A DNA stretch of 64,000 nucleotides, taken from contig CAYXFD010000001.1 of assembly GCA_964464175.1 (NCBI GenBank), forward strand, positions 258,090 through 322,089. The letters are read 5' to 3'. Source of the stretch: CAYXFD01 sp964464175. GTDB taxonomy: Bacteria; Cloacimonadota; Cloacimonadia; Cloacimonadales; JAJBBL01. Below the pieces are notes generated by a model. It did not search any database, was not told where the DNA came from, and saw only the letters and a list, made by a program, of their open reading frames with translations. The position numbers and the translations under genes are program-made. Position 1 is the first letter of the stretch. Each line of letters opens with the position of its first letter. Below, piece after piece: positions 18,810-26,972 of this stretch.

Positions 18810-21776
18810 TTACTTCTCGATCAAGGCAATTCCCTTTTTCCCGTCCATTTTAATGATCAAAGGATGAGGAGTCCGGACATGGACAAAATATCCGGTTCGC
18901 CTAACCTCTTGTTGTTGTTCCAGCCATTTCCAATCAATAAAATCTGTCTCGGATACAAAGGGAATAGTGAAATAGCCAACTTGCATAGCTACAATATTGT
19001 GAAAGAAGTGGGTTCCCTGAGAGGCTTCGATCAGAAAGTCTTCTAATCCGGTTTCCACTATAACCTTCGCTTTGTTTATCTGAGCCCAGCGAACCGGAAT
19101 TCCCAAAAACCTGTCTCTTGAACCCCATCTGCCCGGTCCAAACAAGATATAGTCGCGGTCTTTCCTTTTCATATCCTCATTCAGTTTTTCAATCTCTTCC
19201 TGCATCTGAATGGTCTCGGTCTTGTTGAATTTATCGTGATCCAGATAGATAATATCTGTAATGTTATCGATTATTCCATTTCCCATTCCCTTTTCCGTAT
19301 AGAGAAACAGTCTCTCTTTATCTATGTTTTCCGTATCGATGTTATAACTCTCGATGGCGATAGATAAAGGCCTGATCTGAAGTATATAGAAAGTGGGAAG
19401 GATTCCGTTCGGGCGGTCTTCACTGAGATTAACCGCAAACTCTATCTCTACCGGTGTACCCAGAGCTATCTCTCCGATCTCCAATATCTCCTGCAATACT
19501 TCAGCGAAGGGGATAGAACTGTATTTCAGGATTCCCGGGAAGGTCAAGACCCTGATCCCCGGAGTAGTCAGGGAATCGACGAAACGATTGTTTTGATAGT
19601 CCCAGACAGTAGCCAGGTTCTTTAACGAACCCTCTTTTTCAGCTGTTTTCAGGTCGAGTTTGACCAAGGTGGCATCATCACCCTCTTTTAGATCAAAACT
19701 GTTCTGTTCCAGGCTTAAAGCATAGAAATCTTTCTGAGAGCTTTTTATCCTTTCCCCCGGCTCTAATGGTTCGAGTTTTGGATACTTCGGACAAAAACGG
19801 TAGTTCTCTTTCCCTTCTACAACTGACTTGCCTAATCCCAGAGCGATTGAGGCGATCCCGTCCGAATTCTCCATATAGGAGGTGGGGTAGAAGTTGTAGG
19901 ATTGGGCTGCCCCTGAAATATGAGGATAATAATGGGTATCATTGAAGTTTGTACCCACTATCTCCTGAATGATAACAGCCATTTTCTCTTCTTCGGTTTT
20001 ATAATTGAGGCTCTCTATGTAAGTTCGGGCATTTTTGGAATAGACCGAAGAAAAGACAAGTTTTATGGCATCGGTTAACTGCCGGATCCTTATCTCCTTA
20101 TCAGGATTGTTATTTGGAAGCATGAAAGTTCGATATACTCCGGCAAAAGGCTGAGACTGTGAGTCCTCAAGTAAACCGGATGATCTGACGGCAATAGGAT
20201 ACTCAATGCTGTCGATATAGATACTGATCTTGCTCTGCAAATCAGCAGAGAGTTCCCCCTTAAGGAACATCTCATCGATCTGCCGGTCAGTCATGTTCAT
20301 TATCGAGTCATCGATATTAAGACCATCAACAAAAGAATCAAACTCATTAGTACCGATAATGGCTGTACTGGGGAGCGAAATTCTGACTTCCGGATATTTT
20401 TCATCAAACTCCATAGTGACAAAGAGAGCATTCAGAAAAGCCAGTCCTCTCCCTTTCCCGCCAAGTGATCCCTCTGCCAAACGGATTATCTGGTCAACTT
20501 CAGTCAGGCTGACGGGATCAAAATTGATGATCTTGCCCCGGCTTTTATCACGCCGGACTTCTTCGAAGATCTTCAATAGAAAAGTGCGTAAATCCTTAAC
20601 AGTTGGGAAATCGGTTGCTTTCATTGGGCGTATTCTTTTTGCTAACACGACTTCTCCGTGAGCTACAAGCCAGTTGGAAAAGTGATTGCTGTTACTGTGA
20701 TACAAGAGTGATTCTTCGGGAAGCTTTTTGAGTACTCTTTCGATGTCATTAAGGGAGGATATGCGGTCTATTTCTTTGTTATCATTGTCTCTGAAAACCA
20801 GATCACCAAACCCCAGATTGTTGATGATAAACTCTCTCAGGTTGTGCAGGAGTTTTTTAGAGTTTTTATCGATAAAGAAGACTCCGAGTTCTTTGGCTTT
20901 TTGGGCGTTCTCTCTTTCGGATGACTGTAGTATTATGGGTATGTCCTGTTGTTCATTTGTTATGGTCTTGATAAGCTTTATACCTGCTTCATTGTCGAGT
21001 TGACCCCGGTAGGAGTATTTTACATCAGAAATAACACAGACTATATATTCCTTGTATTTTTCGTAGATATGATAGGCTTCTTCATAACTATGAACCAATA
21101 ATACTTTCGGACGAGCCCGCATCCTTAACCTTTTGTTGATATCCGTAAGCTCTTCGTTGATCAATCTCTGCGTCTGTCTCATTATTACCGAATAGAGCAG
21201 TGGTAAGAAAATCGAATAATAATGAACAGAGTCCTCTACCAGAAGGATAACCCTGACCAGTCCTATCTCCGTGTCATGATCGACATTGAGCTGATCCTCG
21301 ATACTCTTGACCATTGCCAGAAATAGCTTTGTATCGCCATTCCAGATAAAGACATCATCGATACAATCCATGTCGCCTTTGTGATTCTCGACTATAACCA
21401 GATCAGACTGAACATTGAGAAGCAGAAGAACCGGCAAATCCTTATTCTTTTGCTTGATCAGTTTGCTTAATTCAAAAGGATCGATCTCTCCGATCCTCAT
21501 CATCAGGATCACCAGATCATAATCCTGCTCGGATATCTTTTGCAGGGCATCTCTGCCGGAAGGAACACTGGTTACCCGGGGCGCCGTGCTCAGATTAAGC
21601 TGGCGGTATTCTCCGAAGATCTGCTCCGAGAGGCGGCCATCCTGTTCAAAAATAAAGGCATCGTAAAAGGTGGAAACAAGTAAGATCTCTTTGATCTGCC
21701 TGCTTATCAGGTTGTGGAAAATATCTTCCCCGAACTTGAATTTGTTGTAGTAGTAGTTTAACTCTTCCATCTTCAT
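18810..21776 (-). CDS. Receiver-like / PPDK_N ATP-grasp protein (paralogue B)
   Basis: This 988-residue protein is colinear with the neighbouring paralogue A and the two clearly arose by tandem duplication. The first receiver-like block again lacks the Asp (DLVILMMRIG). The second block keeps Asp251 in VCVISDVKY, where paralogue A has Ala254, and it could be a real phospho-acceptor. The PPDK_N ATP-grasp domain (AEGSLGGKGRGLAFLN; VRSSGLLEDSQSQPFAG) and the closing LLQIRPL are intact, as is the tail FGPGRWGSRDRFLGIP...EASQGTHFFHN. The phospho-His and barrel domains of PEP synthase are missing. Similar proteins occur in Bacteroidetes/Chlorobi relatives. A hairpin (21799-21820) separates it from ddl. 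Role unknown. Confidence 0.85.
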   Translation of the reverse strand: MKMEELNYYYNKFKFGEDIFHNLISRQIKEILLVSTFYDAFIFEQDGRLSEQIFGEYRQLNLSTAPRVTSVPSGRDALQKISEQDYDLVILMMRIGEIDPFELSKLIKQKNKDLPVLLLLNVQSDLVIVENHKGDMDCIDDVFIWNGDTKLFLAMVKSIEDQLNVDHDTEIGLVRVILLVEDSVHYYSIFLPLLYSVIMRQTQRLINEELTDINKRLRMRARPKVLLVHSYEEAYHIYEKYKEYIVCVISDVKYSYRGQLDNEAGIKLIKTITNEQQDIPIILQSSERENAQKAKELGVFFIDKNSKKLLHNLREFIINNLGFGDLVFRDNDNKEIDRISSLNDIERVLKKLPEESLLYHSNSNHFSNWLVAHGEVVLAKRIRPMKATDFPTVKDLRTFLLKIFEEVRRDKSRGKIINFDPVSLTEVDQIIRLAEGSLGGKGRGLAFLNALFVTMEFDEKYPEVRISLPSTAIIGTNEFDSFVDGLNIDDSIMNMTDRQIDEMFLKGELSADLQSKISIYIDSIEYPIAVRSSGLLEDSQSQPFAGVYRTFMLPNNNPDKEIRIRQLTDAIKLVFSSVYSKNARTYIESLNYKTEEEKMAVIIQEIVGTNFNDTHYYPHISGAAQSYNFYPTSYMENSDGIASIALGLGKSVVEGKENYRFCPKYPKLEPLEPGERIKSSQKDFYALSLEQNSFDLKEGDDATLVKLDLKTAEKEGSLKNLATVWDYQNNRFVDSLTTPGIRVLTFPGILKYSSIPFAEVLQEILEIGEIALGTPVEIEFAVNLSEDRPNGILPTFYILQIRPLSIAIESYNIDTENIDKERLFLYTEKGMGNGIIDNITDIIYLDHDKFNKTETIQMQEEIEKLNEDMKRKDRDYILFGPGRWGSRDRFLGIPVRWAQINKAKVIVETGLEDFLIEASQGTHFFHNIVAMQVGYFTIPFVSETDFIDWKWLEQQQEVRRTGYFVHVRTPHPLIIKMDGKKGIALIEK

Positions 21777-21798
21777 AAAAGATCACTCCGTGATACGG

Positions 21799-21820
21799 AA
21801 AAAGGAACGAGGTTCCTTTT
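21799..21820 (-). terminator. Hairpin between ddl and paralogue B (terminator or attenuator)
   Basis: AAAAGGAAC (21800-21808) and GTTCCTTTT (21812-21820) form a 9-bp stem with a 3-base loop. Read on the minus strand the stem ends in a T run, as in an intrinsic terminator. It is 50 bases past the ddl stop and 24 bases before the paralogue B start. Confidence 0.6.
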
Positions 21821-21869
21821 GCATTTTATTGCTGATTGCTTCTGCTGCTGCACACATGTTATTTCTCGC

Positions 21870-22988
21870 TTATTTCAGCCGCAGAAGTGAAAAACTTATT
21901 ATTTTGTCGAGCAGTTCAGGAAAGGATAAACCTGCTTCTTTTGCTGCCATCGGGGTTAGACTAAGGGAGGTCATTCCGGGTAATGTGTTGATTTCCAGAA
22001 AATAAAAGTCCTGCTTATCGTAACGAAAATCGACACGAGCATAACCGGAACAGCCGAAAGCCTTGTATAGTTTTACGCTTTCTGCTTGGATTGTGCTTGT
22101 TTCTTCCCGGGATAACGATGCCGGAACATCGTATATGGTCATTCCTTTCGTATATTTACTCCGGTAATCATACCAGCCATCTTTTACCTTGATCTCTACT
22201 ACCGGAAGAGCTGTTTCTCCCAGGATACTAACCGTAAGCTCAGAGCCGCTGATATACTTCTGAACGATAACCCGGTTGCTATATCTGAAAGCTGCTTTCA
22301 GAGCAGTGACCAAAGCAGCCCGGTAATCGGCAGATTCTGAATTCAACTCCTGCTCCCCTTTTGCTCGAATCTTATCCCTGATGAGCGTGATACCGACGGA
22401 AGAACCTGAAGAATTGGGTTTAACTACAAGGGGAAACCCGATCTGCTTTTCAATATTATCCAGATTATTACTGATTAACAAGTCAGTTTCTGTCTCATCC
22501 GGTGTCTCTCTCTCCAGAACAAGATAATCGGGTATCAAAGCCCCCAGAGATGAGGCTAAGATAAAACTCAGCTGCTTGTCCATGCAGAGAGCACTCGCTT
22601 TCATATCTGAACCGGTGTAAGGGATATTTAATAGAGAGAGGAAAGACTGAACTGCTCCATTCTCACCGCTGCCACCATGTAAGCCGATGAATACGATGTA
22701 AGGGGCGAGTTCTTTAAGTTTCTCTCCCAGCCGGAGATATGCTCCGGAAATTGCCTGTATGAAAGAAGGGGTGGTAAGGACTTCCGAATATTCAAAGAAG
22801 TTTCCCCTATCTAATATCCCAATGAGCTGATCATAGTAAGGTGTATCTGCCAGAAAATCCATAGGATCAAGGGGAATTGTCTGATAACCAAATTCTGCTA
22901 AAGCTTTGGCGATCGCTGCTGAAGATTTAAGGGAAATCTCTCTCTCTTCGGAAAAACCACCTTGTAAAATGACAACTGTTTTTGTCAT
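21870..22988 (-). CDS. ddl: D-alanine--D-alanine ligase
   Basis: A 372-residue ATP-grasp ligase joining two D-Ala for peptidoglycan precursors. It has the N-terminal GGFSEEREISLKSS substrate-binding segment, GLHGGSGENGAVQ, the ATP-binding KPNSSGSSVGI, and the Mg-binding C-terminal EINTLPGMTSLSLTP. Length agrees with the Ddl family. A single ligase is seen, with no mur or van neighbours. The gene is divergent from the ClC gene across 568 bases. Confidence 0.95.
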   Translation of the reverse strand: MTKTVVILQGGFSEEREISLKSSAAIAKALAEFGYQTIPLDPMDFLADTPYYDQLIGILDRGNFFEYSEVLTTPSFIQAISGAYLRLGEKLKELAPYIVFIGLHGGSGENGAVQSFLSLLNIPYTGSDMKASALCMDKQLSFILASSLGALIPDYLVLERETPDETETDLLISNNLDNIEKQIGFPLVVKPNSSGSSVGITLIRDKIRAKGEQELNSESADYRAALVTALKAAFRYSNRVIVQKYISGSELTVSILGETALPVVEIKVKDGWYDYRSKYTKGMTIYDVPASLSREETSTIQAESVKLYKAFGCSGYARVDFRYDKQDFYFLEINTLPGMTSLSLTPMAAKEAGLSFPELLDKIISFSLLRLK

Positions 22989-23380
22989 CTCTAAACCTCA
23001 ACTATTAATTTGGATCAAGAAGATCACCTGTCAGTAGAATTTTCATGTCCGGTGAGGTGTCAAGGAAATAATTCCCCAGTCGAGTATTTTTTACCCGCCC
23101 CAGCTGGGTTGATTTCCCTGTCGAAGGGGATTTATTCCCCGATTTGGCCGTAGAAAAAAAATCAAACACTTCTCTCTGCGGAAAATTTCTCCGGAGATAA
23201 GACCGCTTTTCTCTCCCAACAGACCTCAGTTATTATTCTCAATTTGAGACTGTTATTAGACAAATGAATCAATAAGTAGTTTTGTTAGCTTTGTTAGTCT
23301 AAAAAAGTGGGCTGATTTCTCATTATCCACGGATATTTTGGTTTTTACAGGCAGAGGAATGATTTTTCTTTTGATTATAG

Positions 23381-23422
23381 TTCCTGACCTGCATTGAGCG
23401 AAGCGATAATGCAGGTCAGGAA
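23381..23422. repeat. Perfect 15-bp inverted repeat with a 12-base loop
   Basis: TTCCTGACCTGCATT and AATGCAGGTCAGGAA are exact inverted copies around GAGCGAAGCGAT. It sits in a divergent region, so it is not a terminator, and no T run follows. It could be a REP-like element or a protein-binding site. Part of the arm, TTCCTGACCTG, also occurs near 63448. Confidence 0.7.
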
Positions 23423-23503
23423 CAAAATCCTTTTGGGGTGGCGGGCGGGTATAGAAAAAAACAGTCTGCTCAATTTTTGCAGTGATCTCTGCTCAAATAT
23501 CAC

Positions 23504-23536
23504 TTGACAGGGGTTTTAGTCGTTTTGCTGTACTCA
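23504..23536 (+). promoter_or_regulatory. Possible promoter before the ClC gene
   Basis: TTGACA (23504-23509) is a perfect -35 box. The best -10 candidates, TGTACT (spacer 19) and TACTCA (spacer 21), are poor. The 12-mer ACTTGACAGGGG here also occurs before the ArsR gene at 25945-25956. Confidence 0.3.
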
Positions 23537-23556
23537 TCATGAATTCAGGATAAGTG

Positions 23557-24912
23557 ATGAAAAAAATATTCGCGGAAGAGACAGTTCTCTTCGTTAGCTT
23601 GATCAAATGGTTCTTTTTGGCTGCTCTTGTTGGTATTATCGTTGGTATCTCAACATCACTTTTTCTCAAAGCATTGGAATGGGGCATCGGTGCAGGTATC
23701 CGGCAGCCGGGATATTATTTGCTGCTCCCTCTTTCCTTATTTTTCAGCTCCTTACTGATAAAACTGTTATCCCCCGAAGCGGGGGGACATGGCACGGAAA
23801 AGGTGCTGGAAGCCATTCACAGACGTTCCGGTAAGATGAAATTGTCGGTCGTACCCGTTAAGTTGTTAGCAACTGTAATTACGATAGCAACAGGCGGTTC
23901 TGCCGGCAAAGAGGGTCCGGCAGCTCAGATAGGTTCATCACTCTCCTCCTTCTTTGCTGATCTTCTCCGCTTTAATGACAGAGAAAGAAAAAAGCTCGTA
24001 ATTTGCGGGATCAGTGCAGGATTCTCCTCGGTCTTCGGAACTCCGATTGCCGGGGCAATTTTCGGACTGGAGGTATTAGTTGCCGGGATAATTGTACATG
24101 AAGATCTTTTCCCCTCTTTTGTTGCCGGTGTCATCTCCTTTCAGGTGGCAAGATTTCTTGGGATTACCTACTATTACAATCATATACCGATCTCTCTTGT
24201 TTTTGACCATTATCTTTTCTTAATAGTGCTTGGGGCGGGGATTTTTTTCGGTCTATGTTCACTCTACTTTATCGAGATCCTTCATTTCATGAAGAAGTTA
24301 TCCGAAAAAATAAAGATCTGGGAACCCTTTAAAGGGCTTATCGGCGGTGTTTTGATTGTCGGTCTCGTCTATCTCTTCTCAACAAGATACTTAGGCTTAG
24401 GCACGGAAACAATAGAAGAAAACCTCAGAGGCGGCAGTATTGTCTGGTACGCTTTTCTGCTGAAAGGACTCTTCACGGCAGTGACCCTTAGTTTCGGAGG
24501 CAGCGGTGGTGTCATTACCCCGATTTTCTTTATCGGTACTGCTGCCGGAGCAGCCTTTGCCCAATTCTTCAATCTCGATATCTCGACTTTTTCTGCCATA
24601 GGGTTAGTTGCCCTGTTAGCTGGTACTACTAATGCCCCGATCGCTTCCAGTATAATGGCTGTCGAACTCTTCGGATCGAATATTGCCCCTTATGCGGCTC
24701 TCGCCTGTATTATTAGTTTTCTGATGACCGGACACCGCTCCGTCTATCCTTCCCAAATACTGGGAATCAGGAAATCCATGTCCCTGAATGTTGATATCGG
24801 AATGGATATGGAAAAAATCAAAGCTACGGTAGAATCAAGGGATAGAAGTGTCTGGGGACTCATCTTGAAAACATTAGACCGTTTCCGGCGAAACGGAAAT
24901 AATAGCCACTGA
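23557..24912 (+). CDS. ClC-family chloride channel/antiporter
   Basis: A 451-residue polytopic inner-membrane protein of the ClC family, moving chloride or related anions, possibly in exchange for protons. The signature motifs are present: GGSAGKEGPAAQIG (with the gating glutamate of GKEGP), FGTPIAGAIFGLEV, and GGSGGVITPIFFIG; there are about ten to twelve hydrophobic segments. No C-terminal CBS pair, as in the short bacterial forms. I choose ATG 23557, six bases after AGGA, over GTG 23554. The substrate (chloride, nitrate or fluoride) cannot be settled by eye. Confidence 0.93.
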   Translation: MKKIFAEETVLFVSLIKWFFLAALVGIIVGISTSLFLKALEWGIGAGIRQPGYYLLLPLSLFFSSLLIKLLSPEAGGHGTEKVLEAIHRRSGKMKLSVVPVKLLATVITIATGGSAGKEGPAAQIGSSLSSFFADLLRFNDRERKKLVICGISAGFSSVFGTPIAGAIFGLEVLVAGIIVHEDLFPSFVAGVISFQVARFLGITYYYNHIPISLVFDHYLFLIVLGAGIFFGLCSLYFIEILHFMKKLSEKIKIWEPFKGLIGGVLIVGLVYLFSTRYLGLGTETIEENLRGGSIVWYAFLLKGLFTAVTLSFGGSGGVITPIFFIGTAAGAAFAQFFNLDISTFSAIGLVALLAGTTNAPIASSIMAVELFGSNIAPYAALACIISFLMTGHRSVYPSQILGIRKSMSLNVDIGMDMEKIKATVESRDRSVWGLILKTLDRFRRNGNNSH

Positions 24913-24934
24913 GATCAATAGCTGAGCGGTTAGA

Positions 24935-25354
24935 TCAATCAAAGAAATTTCCCTCCAGTATCTGAGTAACTGACCGCTTTGTTTTAAGATCACGGTGATG
25001 ACGATAGATACGGAGGCATTGACTCTCAATTGCCTGACCCTTTCGTAATAAATGCTGGATCCAGATCTGGAGATTCAGGCGGGTCTTCTTGTCTAATTTA
25101 TTTACCTCTGCCAGCCAGTCACTCTCGTTGTTACGCCGGTGACTATATATCCAGCCTCTCTCTATCAGATCTCCAATTATGGTTTTTGTTGCCTCTCCTT
25201 CTTTCTCATTGGTATCATTGTATTTGGCATAGATAATCTGCATCTGCTCAATAGTATAACCAAATAACTCCGGAGACAGGGCTATCGTTCGTACAGGATG
25301 GTTTTCGATAGCAATTATTTCCCCCTGAGGACTGACCCAGTATTCCGCCTTCAT
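24935..25354 (-). CDS. Hypothetical protein, 139 residues
   Basis: I do not recognise this protein. It is soluble and mixed alpha/beta by eye: an N-terminal YWVSPQGEIIAIENHP strand region, a YTIEQMQIIYAKYND helix, a GDLIERGWIYSHRR segment and a basic C-terminal half. A GAGGTTTTTT start region precedes the ATG at 25354. It converges with the ClC gene (stop at 24912) across 22 bases and has no close partner; the 650 bases upstream hold no gene. It could be a small regulatory or RNA-binding protein, but there is no motif to support that. Confidence 0.6.
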   Translation of the reverse strand: MKAEYWVSPQGEIIAIENHPVRTIALSPELFGYTIEQMQIIYAKYNDTNEKEGEATKTIIGDLIERGWIYSHRRNNESDWLAEVNKLDKKTRLNLQIWIQHLLRKGQAIESQCLRIYRHHRDLKTKRSVTQILEGNFFD

Positions 25355-26005
25355 AAAAAACCTCCTGCCTCGTATCTCTTTATAAACTTGATATTCAACT
25401 TAAATTATTCTCCCGGTCAAGTCAAATTTTGTTTCCGGAAGAAACCCGAAAAAAACAGTCCGGTGTTCCTTTTTGCCTAAAAAGAAAGAGAGAGTTTTTC
25501 CACAAATCTATCCCTGCCTTAACAGAGAGGAATTCCACAGTCGGATGAAGCTGCCGGTGGAAATACTCTCGATATAACTAAGGTTCATCACCGGGTATTT
25601 CTCCTCTTTAAAACTACTTCTAAGAGAGGGTAAAGAAATTTAAACTCAGTGTGTTTAGACGCTTCCGCCAGAGCTGTCAGGAGAGGTTTAAGCCTCCAGA
25701 AGCCTGGGAATATAAGCCTGTTATAGATGAGCAGCATGGTTAAGAGGAGAGACGTATAGAATAGCTTTCGGAACGCTTCTTTCCACTGCCTTCAGCAAGT
25801 TGCTGTCCGGCAAAGGAATAGACGGTTAGACTCCGGTAGCTAAAGACAGAAAGACAGATTTGAAGTTAGATCAGGAATAATCCAGGCAAAGAGATTTAGC
25901 ATTTATGCTTCCGATAACTTGATAAAAGGCAACAAGCAGAAAGAACTTGACAGGGGAATGGTATTAGGTATTTAGGTAATTAGTTAAATAAGTGTGGTGT
26001 ATGAG
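25355..26005. other. Gene-free region before the ArsR-SdpI operon
   Basis: These 651 bases contain no supportable gene on either strand. The stretch 25500-25930 is of mixed composition with no repeats I can see and may be decayed sequence. The last 60 bases hold a promoter and possible operator (25947-25991, listed separately). Confidence 0.5.
25947..25991 (+). promoter_or_regulatory. Promoter/operator region of the ArsR-SdpI operon
   Basis: TTGACA (25947-25952) is followed after 16 bases by TATTTA (25969-25974). TTAGGTA repeats (25964-25970 and 25972-25978), followed by TTAGTTAA (25979-25986), overlap this -10 region, where an ArsR-type autorepressor would be expected to bind. The operator is inferred. 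Confidence 0.4.
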
Positions 26006-26296
26006 ATGAATAATGATAGTGTTTTTAAGGCATTAGCTGACCAGAACAGGCGAAAGATAATCAGGCTTCTGCGGAAGCATAATGAAATGACTGCGGGGGA
26101 GATTTCCAAGAAGTTTAACATATCGAAGCCGGCCATAAGTGAACATCTGAAGATCTTGAAGAATGCCGGTTTGCTCTTCTCTGTAAAGAAGGGGCAATTT
26201 GTAGAGTATTCGTTAAATTCCAGTATTTTCGAAGAGTTGCTGGAGTTTTTTATTGCTTTTTTACAGGACAAGAAAGAAGGAGATTCCGATGGATAG
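26006..26296 (+). CDS. ArsR-family winged-helix repressor (SdpR-like)
   Basis: A 96-residue ArsR-type regulator: NDSVFKALADQNRRKIIRLL, the helix-turn-helix ISKKFNISKPAISEHLKILKNAGL and the wing SVKKGQFVEYSLN. No Cys pair of the metal-sensing ArsR kind is present, which fits the SdpR/Rv2034 subgroup rather than an arsenic sensor. I start at ATG 26006 (the frame also runs to GTG 25994); the ribosome-binding site is weak. The stop overlaps the SdpI start by 8 bases. By analogy with Bacillus sdpRI it would repress its own operon, with the membrane partner possibly titrating it. Confidence 0.9.
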   Translation: MNNDSVFKALADQNRRKIIRLLRKHNEMTAGEISKKFNISKPAISEHLKILKNAGLLFSVKKGQFVEYSLNSSIFEELLEFFIAFLQDKKEGDSDG

Positions 26297-26972
26297 GTTA
26301 AAGAGATTCAAGTGGTCGCTACTTATGGTGGTTATTCATCTGATATTAGTATTGTATTTCAGCACTTTATTAGGGAGTGATGATCTAATACCCCGGCAAT
26401 GGAATCACCGGGGGGAGATAGGGAGTTATTCGGGTCGTGATTTCGGGCTCTGGTTTTTATGGGGTATGAATTTATTCTTAGTAGCCGCTTTTCTGGTTTT
26501 TCCTTCTTACTCGGTCAGGTATCGCAGCAGCAGACAGAGATTTGACCGGATATTACCTCAATTAACCTTAACGATGAGCTTCTTTCTTTTGATGATCCAC
26601 CTTTATTCATTATTGTGGGCAGTTGATTATCAAGCCGTGAAGAGCGAGAATTTTATCTTTGTGTTGATAGGTCTTTTGTTCATATTTTTAGGTAATATTC
26701 TGCCCAAGATCCCCTCGAATTTTTTTGCCGGAGTACGAACTCCCTGGACTTTATCATCGGAAAAGAACTGGTATAAGACTCACAGACTGAGCGGTTATGT
26801 TTTTGTAATAGGCGGGGTATTAATGATGATACGGGGGTTTATCGAGTTTGGGTTAGTAATTAAGGTAATTCACACTGTTATTGTTTTGGGTTTTGTAGGC
26901 CTGTATCCGGTTCTCTATTCCTACATTATATTTCTGAGGGAGAGAAAGGATAAGGAGGGGGAGGAAAAATGA
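26289..26972 (+). CDS. SdpI-family membrane protein
   Basis: A 227-residue polytopic membrane protein of the SdpI/DUF1648 type: PRQWNHRGEIGSYSGR in the first extracytoplasmic loop and the later IPSNFFAGVRTPWTLSSEKNWYKTHRLSGY signature in pieces, with about six hydrophobic segments. Bacillus SdpI gives immunity to the SdpC toxin and sequesters the repressor SdpR; here no toxin gene is adjacent, so the role is inferred. AAGGAG lies seven bases before the ATG at 26289. Translation is coupled to the ArsR gene (8-base overlap) and to the hydrolase (ATGA overlap). Confidence 0.87.
   Translation: MDRLKRFKWSLLMVVIHLILVLYFSTLLGSDDLIPRQWNHRGEIGSYSGRDFGLWFLWGMNLFLVAAFLVFPSYSVRYRSSRQRFDRILPQLTLTMSFFLLMIHLYSLLWAVDYQAVKSENFIFVLIGLLFIFLGNILPKIPSNFFAGVRTPWTLSSEKNWYKTHRLSGYVFVIGGVLMMIRGFIEFGLVIKVIHTVIVLGFVGLYPVLYSYIIFLRERKDKEGEEK

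Larger units (their letters stand above)
22989..23556. other. Divergent ddl-ClC intergenic region
   Basis: No gene is visible in these 568 bases. They contain the perfect 15-bp inverted repeat at 23381-23422 and a TTGACA box at 23504-23509 (listed separately). Several short C-rich and G-rich stretches near 23070-23140 can pair weakly (CGAAGGGGA / TTCCCC), but I cannot assign a function. Confidence 0.5.

Noticed and set aside
15667..21776. PEP synthase or pyruvate phosphate dikinase
   Set aside because: Only the ATP-grasp domain is present; the phospho-His swivelling domain and the PEP/pyruvate barrel are missing in both proteins.
23790..23796. Sigma-54 promoter-like TGGCACG
   Set aside because: It is inside the ClC coding region and the -12 GC element is not at the required distance.
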